A stretch of DNA of 64,000 bases from Pseudomonadota bacterium (lineage in GTDB: Bacteria; Pseudomonadota; Alphaproteobacteria; Micavibrionales; UBA2020). The stretch spans positions 1 to 64,000 of the forward strand of contig JAJZTA010000012.1 in the NCBI GenBank assembly GCA_021849295.1, read 5' to 3'. The first letter of the stretch is position 1, and the number at the start of each line of letters is the position of its first letter. A program made the position numbers and the translations under genes. Below the pieces are notes generated by a model that had not been told where the DNA came from, made no database searches, and saw nothing but the letters and a program-made list of their open reading frames with translations. This document shows, piece after piece, positions 57,728 to 64,000 of the stretch.

Positions 57728-59230
57728 TCAGCTCTTCAGGTAATCCACCTCGGTCATCATGCCGTCGGCGTGATGCACTTCGTTGTGGCAATGCAAAACC
57801 CAGCGGCCCGGCGGCGACGTCGCCTCGAAGAACCATGATCCCGTCCCGCCGTTCGGGGGAATGAGCGTCGTGTCCTTCGGCAGCGGGTATTTCAGCGATT
57901 TTCCGTCGAGCTCGACCAGTTTGAACACATGCCCGTGCAGGTGCATGGGATGCGACATGTCGGTATGGTTTTTGAAGCGCACCAGAACGCGGTCGCCGCG
58001 CCTGACGCGGATTTTCGGCGTATGCGGCCAGACCTCGCCGTTGATCGTCCAGCGCGGCACGCCCCGTTTGCCGCCGCCGAGAATGAAATTCGCCTCGACG
58101 TCGATGCGTTCCCTGACCAGCGGATGGCGCAGGGGCTCCGCGACGCCCGCCAGCGGATAGGTGAAATATTCGACGCCCGCCAAAGTCTGTATGGGCTTGA
58201 TGGGCGGCGCTTTCTCCATCCCCGCGGTGTGAATCAAAAGCGCCTGACCGCGCGACAATTGATCGCCCGCGAGGTCTTCCAGCAGCCACGCGCCTTCCTT
58301 CGCCACTTCGAACCACGCGTCGTAGCGCTCCGCCACGCCGACGCGCAACGCCTCGACCGTGACGGGACGTTCCATGAGGTTGCCGTCGCTGTGCGTGACG
58401 GTGAGTTTATGGCCGCCGAGCGCGATGTAGTGGGTCATCGTCGGGCTGGCATTGAGGATGCGCAGGCGCACGCGGTCGCCGACCTTGACTTTGATCGGCC
58501 GGGTGCGCGGATATGCCGCGCCGTTGACGCAACGGGCGAGGTAGGCGACTTCATCGCCCATGGCCATCATATGCTTCTGTCCCATATGCTTCATGTCCAT
58601 AGGGTGCATGGCGCCCATGTTCATGCTTTTCATCTTCATCTGCCCGTGCAATCCCGGCGGCTCGACCATCGGCGCATCCGACACGCCCTTGACAGCGGCG
58701 CGGAAGCTTTGCATGTTCGGCACGTCGTGGAACACCAGCACGGCCTCGACGTCGGCCTTCTCGTCGTGCGGATCGTCGACGATAAAGGCGCCGAACAGCC
58801 CCAGCGCGGCCTGCGGCGAAACGTGGCTGTGATACCAGCGGAAGCCCGTCGGCGCTGGCATGAAATCGTATATGAACGCGCCGCCGTCCGGCACGGGCTT
58901 TTGCGTCACGTTGGGCACGCCGTCCATATCGTTGGGGATGATCATGCCGTGCCAGTGGACGGTGCTGTCGGTGCCGGTGCGATTGAGGAAGCGCGCGCGG
59001 AAACGCTGGCCCGCGCGCGTGCGGATCACCGGCCCCGGAATCTGCCCGTTATAGGCAAGGCCGGAAAAGGTCACGTTCGGCAGCGGGGTGTAGGTATAGG
59101 GCTGCGCTGTCAGCGTCATCTCCAGCATGTCCTGATCTTTTGCCCACGCGCTCATGGGCGGCAACACAGCCGCGCTCATTACGCCGAGCGCGCTTGTCGA
59201 CATCCATTTCAGCAGATCCCGTCTGTTCAT
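57728..59230 (-). CDS. Multicopper oxidase (CopA/laccase-like), Met/His-rich insert, Tat-like signal
   Basis: MNRRDLLKWMSTSALG; VHWHGMIIP; WYHSHVSPQ; HPMHLHGHVF; HCHNEVHHADGMM; MKSMNMGAMHPMDMKHMGQKHMMAMG. Confidence 0.92.
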   Translation of the reverse strand: MNRRDLLKWMSTSALGVMSAAVLPPMSAWAKDQDMLEMTLTAQPYTYTPLPNVTFSGLAYNGQIPGPVIRTRAGQRFRARFLNRTGTDSTVHWHGMIIPNDMDGVPNVTQKPVPDGGAFIYDFMPAPTGFRWYHSHVSPQAALGLFGAFIVDDPHDEKADVEAVLVFHDVPNMQSFRAAVKGVSDAPMVEPPGLHGQMKMKSMNMGAMHPMDMKHMGQKHMMAMGDEVAYLARCVNGAAYPRTRPIKVKVGDRVRLRILNASPTMTHYIALGGHKLTVTHSDGNLMERPVTVEALRVGVAERYDAWFEVAKEGAWLLEDLAGDQLSRGQALLIHTAGMEKAPPIKPIQTLAGVEYFTYPLAGVAEPLRHPLVRERIDVEANFILGGGKRGVPRWTINGEVWPHTPKIRVRRGDRVLVRFKNHTDMSHPMHLHGHVFKLVELDGKSLKYPLPKDTTLIPPNGGTGSWFFEATSPPGRWVLHCHNEVHHADGMMTEVDYLKS

Positions 59231-59248
59231 TTCGCGGCCTCCCGTCTT

Positions 59249-60003
59249 TTAGCTGCCCAGCATGCTCTGCGCCGATACGCGGCGGTTCATAAGGAACTTT
59301 TTGACCTTGGCATATTCGTCTTTGACGTTCTGGAGCAGGTGTTTTTTCTCTTCGAGAGAAACGTCTTGCGCTTCGAGGGCTTTTTTGCAGGCGGCCTCGA
59401 GCGGGGCCGCGCCGATTTGGGCGACGGAGCCCTTCATCTTGTGCGCCGCAGCGCCCCAATCCTGCGCGGAGGCGTCGTTCACGATGGCGTGCCTTTCCAT
59501 GGCTTGATCCGTTTCGTGCGTTGCGTCATGTGCGTCCTGATCCGCCTCGTTGCCGTCTTGCAGAACGAAATGCCTGGCGGTAGTCATGGTTTTCTGGTCG
59601 GGATTGACGTATTTATCGTCGCCGACCTGGATTTTTCCGCCGTGTTGCATGGTTATGGTGCCTGTGCCGCCGTTGACGAACTTGCCGCCGTGGGAAACAT
59701 TGATGCTGCTCCCTTTTTCGATAATAATGGTTCCGCCGGTGTGTTTGAAGCCGGCCTTTCCGGCCATAATTTTACCCCCGTTCTCTATCGTCATCGTCCC
59801 GCCGCTCATGACAAAGCCTGTCGTGGGGCCTGTGTACTTATTAGGAGCGCATCCTGCACCTTGAAAGGCTGATGATTGTTTGCAGCCTCCGCCAGCTTGG
59901 CGGCAATCGGGGCATTCTCCCTCCTGATCCTCTCCTGTGCGTAGGAATGAGAGCTTGCAAAACACGCGATAAGGCCGATGGCCAAACAATATCTCTGCCG
60001 CAT
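59249..60003 (-). pseudogene. Apparently frameshifted secreted protein: signal peptide + short repeats + Hpt-like domain
   Basis: Signal peptide MRQRYCLAIGLIACFASSHSYA (ORF 59806-60003) and GGTMTIENGGKI.../AAHKMKGSVAQIGAAPLEAACKKAL (ORF 59249-60016) lie in different frames. Confidence 0.6.
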
Positions 60004-60185
60004 GATCCCCCCTCAAGTGCCCATGTTAATCTATTTATTTTGCAGAAATTGAATTAAGTTTCAGTTATCGGATTTTTTCAATTTAATCAAATAGATATAA
60101 AATACGGGGTTCGATCCGTCCCGCATATGCCTTTCCTTTCAGAGGGTTGCCGCACTATACTTGCTCTTTGGATGCGGGGTTTTAA

Positions 60186-61553
60186 ATGAAGATCACTTTT
60201 CTTGGCGCGACAGGGACGGTCACCGGTTCCAAGTATATGGTCGAGGACGGCGACCGCAGGATCCTCGTGGATTGCGGCCTGTTTCAAGGGCGGAAGGACC
60301 TGCGTCTGCGCAACTGGGCGAAGCTGCCTGTCGATCCCGCTTCCATCGACGCCATTATCCTGACGCACGCGCATCTCGACCATAGCGGCTACATCCCGCT
60401 GCTGGTCAAGAACGGTTTCAAGGGCACGATCTACTGCTCGGAGGGGACGCGCGATCTTTGCACCATTCTTCTGCCGGACAGCGGCCATATACAGGAAGAA
60501 GACGCCGAGGCCGCCAACCGCCACGGCTATACAAAACATACTCCTGCACTGCCTTTATATACGAAGCAGGATGCGCTGGACTGCCTGGCGCGGTTCAAAG
60601 CCGTTCCTTTCGGCCAGACGGAGCGCGTCGGCGCGGAAATGTCGTTCATGCTGCACCGCGCGGGTCATATCCTCGGCGCCGCCATGATACAACTCACCAG
60701 CGACGGCGGCACGTCCATCCTCTTTTCCGGCGATCTGGGACGGATGCAAAACCCGATCATGAAGCCGCCGTCGATTATTCAGGATACCGATTATCTCGTT
60801 ATTGAATCGACCTACGGCGACCGCCTGCACCACGACCACGATCCGACCGCGGAGATCGAGAAAGTCGTGCATGAAACAGTGAGCGGTGGCGGCACGGTGG
60901 TCATTCCCGCTTTCGCCGTGGGGCGCGCGCAGGAGGTCATGTACTATCTGCATATGCTCAAGGTGAAGGGGAGATTGCCGCATAACCTGCCCATTTATCT
61001 CGACAGCCCCATGTCCATCAACGTGTCAGAACTCCTCGCCAAACATGTCAGCGACCACCGCCTGTCGCTGAAATTGTGCGAGGAGGTGTGCGCCGCAGTG
61101 ACATACACCCGCACGCGCGAGGAATCGAAGGCGCTGGACGAAAACCCGTCCGTGCCGAAGATCATCATTTCCGCCAGCGGCATGGCGACGGGCGGGCGCG
61201 TTCTCCATCACCTGAAGTGCTATCTCGGCGACCGGCGCAATACGGTCCTGCTGACGGGCTTTCAGGCGGAGGGGACGCGCGGTGACAGGCTGGCGCGCGG
61301 CGAGACGGAAGTCAAGATCCACGGGCATATGTATCCCGTCAACGCGCGCATCGAGAAAATAGACGGCTTGTCGGCGCATGCGGACTACAGCGAGATGCTG
61401 TCATGGCTGAAGAATTTCACGCGCCCGCCTAAAAAGGTTTTTATCGTGCACGGCGAACCCGTCGCGTCGCAGAGCCTCAAGAAAAAAATGGAAGAGGCGT
61501 TCGGGTGGAAAGAGGTCTCTATCCCCGAATATCTGCACGAAGAAGAGATCTGA
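60186..61553 (+). CDS. Metallo-beta-lactamase/beta-CASP RNA-specificity exonuclease-like protein
   Basis: ILTHAHLDHSGYIPLL; ESTYGDRLH; SASGMATGGRVLHHL; IDGLSAHADYSEM. Confidence 0.92.
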   Translation: MKITFLGATGTVTGSKYMVEDGDRRILVDCGLFQGRKDLRLRNWAKLPVDPASIDAIILTHAHLDHSGYIPLLVKNGFKGTIYCSEGTRDLCTILLPDSGHIQEEDAEAANRHGYTKHTPALPLYTKQDALDCLARFKAVPFGQTERVGAEMSFMLHRAGHILGAAMIQLTSDGGTSILFSGDLGRMQNPIMKPPSIIQDTDYLVIESTYGDRLHHDHDPTAEIEKVVHETVSGGGTVVIPAFAVGRAQEVMYYLHMLKVKGRLPHNLPIYLDSPMSINVSELLAKHVSDHRLSLKLCEEVCAAVTYTRTREESKALDENPSVPKIIISASGMATGGRVLHHLKCYLGDRRNTVLLTGFQAEGTRGDRLARGETEVKIHGHMYPVNARIEKIDGLSAHADYSEMLSWLKNFTRPPKKVFIVHGEPVASQSLKKKMEEAFGWKEVSIPEYLHEEEI

Positions 61554-61561
61554 GCCGCGGA

Positions 61562-62715
61562 TTAATAATAGACGCCGAGCTGGACAAAGATTTCGTTCCG
61601 GTTGAAGCTCGCGCCCGCGGCGTTTGAAAAGCGTTTTTCGTTGCGCAGGTCCGTGGCCAGATAGGTGTGCGGCGAAAGCGCGTAGCTCAGGCCGACGCTC
61701 GTGTCGTAATCGTTGTCCTTGCGGCTGATCCCGCGGAAATCGCTGTGGTCGTATATGCCGCGCAGGTTGAGCGACAGAACCGGCGTCAGCTTGTGCTCGA
61801 CAAAAGCGCCCACGCCCGAATAGAGCTCGCTGGATGCGCCCGCCAGCGTCGTCGGGTAAAAGGACTTGTCCGTATAGAGCGAGGCTTTCGTCTTGTCCGT
61901 CGGCCTCCAGTTCAGGCGGCCCTTGAAGGCGAAGGTATGCGCCGTCGAGAAGCGGCTATCCTGATAGCTCTGCGTCATGTAGCCGATGCCGATGTTGCCG
62001 GTCAGTTTCTTGTGCGCAAGGGAAAAATCGTCGCCGATCATGACGTCCTCGCCGTGCGACGTGCGGCGGTAGCCGTTGTTGTCCACGGGGCCGACATAGA
62101 GCCTGTCCTCTCCCGTAAAGTGGACATAGGGCATGAAGAGGCCGCCGTTGTCGCAGGTGAAGGAAACGCCGTAGGTGACGTGGTTGTTGTTGCGGTCGCT
62201 GTTGTTGATCGTCGCGCCGGCGGTTTCCGTCGTGTCGTAGACGAGGTGTTCTATCGTCGCGCCGATCCTTGTGACGATGTTCGAAAACCTGTGCGAAACG
62301 CCCGCATACGTGCGCGCATCATAGTAAACCGTGGGGCCAGCGCGCCGACCGTATTGGACGAATTGGCATCCTCGTGGTTGCGCAGGCCGAGCAGGCCGTA
62401 GGAAAAACGCGTGTTGTTGTCTTCGAAGTCGTAGCGGCCCTCGGCGCTGACGTGGTAGTCGACCGTGCTTTGATCCTCGTGGCTGGCGTAATGCGTCGCG
62501 TCGACGTGCGCTTCCAGATTCAGCATGTTCCTGTCCCATCAGGATTCGGCGATGAGGTGCGGCGCGATAACGCTCACGAAGTCGGATGTCCGGTTGGTTT
62601 CGGTCGCGAAGATGTTGCTGTCATGAAACTCGGCCATCGCCACTTCGGGATAGACTATGAAGGTACCGACCTTGATCCCGTGCGGCTTTTCGACCTGATC
62701 CGAACGCTTTTAATG
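61562..62715 (-). pseudogene. Outer-membrane beta-barrel protein (BBP2-like), frameshift plus in-frame TGA
   Basis: C-terminal barrel ending in ...NEIFVQLGVYY; upstream MLNLEAHVDATHYASHED... in another frame; AEFHDSNIFATETNRTSDFVSVIAPHLIAES*WDRNMLNLEA. Confidence 0.65.
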
Positions 62716-62734
62716 AGGACAAAACGCCCGCACC

Positions 62735-63997
62735 CTAGCGCGGCGTCTGTCCTTTGGTGACTTCCGCAAGGCCGTCCGGACGGATCCATGCGGCGAAGGC
62801 TTTCTGGACCTGTTTCGCGGTCATTTTGACGTAGCGCCGCGCGGCCAGCATCGGTTCGTTCAGCGGCAGTCCCATGGACGAGAGGTGGATCAGGTTGAGG
62901 GCGATGCTGCCGGTGCCTGATTCCGAAAGGGGGATTTCCCGCAGGATCATCGCCTTGGCCTGCCGCAGATCATGCGCGCTGACGGGTTCGTCCTGCATCT
63001 GCTTGAGGTCGTGGATGATGATGGCGCGCGCCTTGGAGACGTTCTTGGGGTCGCAGCCGTAACCGACCATGTAGACCGCGCGCTTCTTGCCGAATTCGAA
63101 CGACGACCCGACGTAATAGGCCAGACCGGAGTTCTCGCGCAAATCCTGATAGAGGCGGGTGGCGTAAAAGCCGCCGCCGAGCACATGGTTGCCGAGCTGC
63201 AGCGGATAGTAGGCGGGGCTGAACCGGTTCAGCCGCAGCGTTTCCGCAAGCGTGACGCTGTTTTGCACGCTGCTTTTGTCCGGCACGACGGTCGCGGAGG
63301 GTTTGTTGTCCGGCACCAGCGGCAGCACGGTCGGCGGCTTGGGGCCTTTCGCGCTCCACGCGCCGAAATATTTTTCGATCATCTTCTTCGCCCTGGCGGG
63401 GTCGACCTTGCCGATGACGACGATGGTGGTCATGTCGGGGCGGAACACTTTTTTGTAATAGGCCCTGATGTCTTTCAGCTTGAGCGCCATGACGGTTTTC
63501 GGAGTCGCCTGCCTTAAAGTCGGGTCCGTTGCGGGGAACAAAGCCTTGCGTATCGCGCGGCCTGCTAGATAATCCGGACTTTGCAGGCGGCCCGCCACGG
63601 TGGCGGCGAGCTGCGCGCGGGTGATTTTGAAGGCGCGCTCCGGAAACACGGGGTGCAGTTCGTTCTGCGCCAGCAGATCGACGCCGCGCTCCACATGGGC
63701 CGCCAGCACGCCAAGCGAAAAGTCCGTGCCCGCGGATTCCGTGGCGCCGATGTCGTCCAGCGCTTTTTGGAACGCGATGCGGCCGAGGGTCGTCGAGCCG
63801 TAGGAGAACAACTGGTCCAGTTCCTCGGAAACGCCTTCCTGTCCCTTGGGCGCTTCAAGACCGGCGTTGTTCTTGATATGCCCGTAAACCTCCACCGTGT
63901 CGCTGATGGACTCGGGCTGCACGATCAGCCTGATGCCGTTCGGCAAAGTGCTGACCACTGGGTGTATGGTCGCTTTCGGGATGGAAAGTCTTTTCAA
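62735..63997 (-). CDS. M16-family peptidase domain, probably the C-terminal/inactive half, running off the window
   Basis: STLPNGIRLIVQPESISDTVEVYGHIKNNAG; LGNHVLGGGFYATRLYQDLRENSGLAYYVGSSF; HxxEH replaced by VSEEL. Confidence 0.8.
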   Translation of the reverse strand: MKRLSIPKATIHPVVSTLPNGIRLIVQPESISDTVEVYGHIKNNAGLEAPKGQEGVSEELDQLFSYGSTTLGRIAFQKALDDIGATESAGTDFSLGVLAAHVERGVDLLAQNELHPVFPERAFKITRAQLAATVAGRLQSPDYLAGRAIRKALFPATDPTLRQATPKTVMALKLKDIRAYYKKVFRPDMTTIVVIGKVDPARAKKMIEKYFGAWSAKGPKPPTVLPLVPDNKPSATVVPDKSSVQNSVTLAETLRLNRFSPAYYPLQLGNHVLGGGFYATRLYQDLRENSGLAYYVGSSFEFGKKRAVYMVGYGCDPKNVSKARAIIIHDLKQMQDEPVSAHDLRQAKAMILREIPLSESGTGSIALNLIHLSSMGLPLNEPMLAARRYVKMTAKQVQKAFAAWIRPDGLAEVTKGQTPR

Positions 63998-64000
63998 GGC

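Noticed and set aside
62527-62580. In-frame TGA between IAES and WDRN as possible TGA=Trp recoding
   Set aside because: TGA is used as a normal stop by clear genes here (e.g. rpmF), and the same locus also has a frameshift, so gene decay is simpler.
1-64000. CRISPR arrays, rRNA genes and retron/DGR reverse transcriptases
   Set aside because: No regularly spaced direct repeats, rRNA signatures or RT motifs (YxDD) were seen.

Overview
This 64 kb window comes from an alphaproteobacterial-type chromosome (CtrA/ChpT, rpmF-plsX-fabH-ihfA-merR synteny, hybrid CheA cluster). Coordinates are read from the ORF track and sequence; family calls come from motif recognition only, with no database search. 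Backbone left of ~35.1 kb: recQ, APC permease, MscS, glk / GH13 glucosidase / pgi, DipZ-like, tRNA-Arg(TCT), RsmC-like, a TPS/FHA-type exoprotein, lipid genes, ctrA, cheR-cheB-cheY-cheW-cheA, chpT, and a phosphohexomutase. Between ~35,154 and ~54,122 lies a ~19 kb integrative mobilizable island that splits a tRNA-Ser(CGA) gene: the 5' half is at 35128-35166, the 3' half at 54110-54173, and they share a 13 bp core. The island carries a tyrosine recombinase, an intact tRNA-Ser(CGA), an arsR-arsI-arsC-aquaporin operon, ArdA, a MerR/CDF pair, a relaxase and MobC without a T4SS, and an ArsR + MtrA/DUF4346 + thioredoxin-like + CcdA operon. Its right arm holds two divergent defence-like operons: (i) multiubiquitin + ThiF/E1 + DUF6527, whose ubiquitin-like gene is absent from the ORF track, and (ii) XRE + ImmA/IrrE + DprA-like + phosphoribosyltransferase. 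A hipBA pair with three regularly spaced operators lies just outside the right end. These right-arm operons and the MtrA-like operon are the best candidates for under-described biology. Right of the island: phospholipase C-like, multicopper oxidase, a frameshifted secreted Hpt protein, an MBL/beta-CASP nuclease, a decayed outer-membrane barrel and a partial M16 peptidase.
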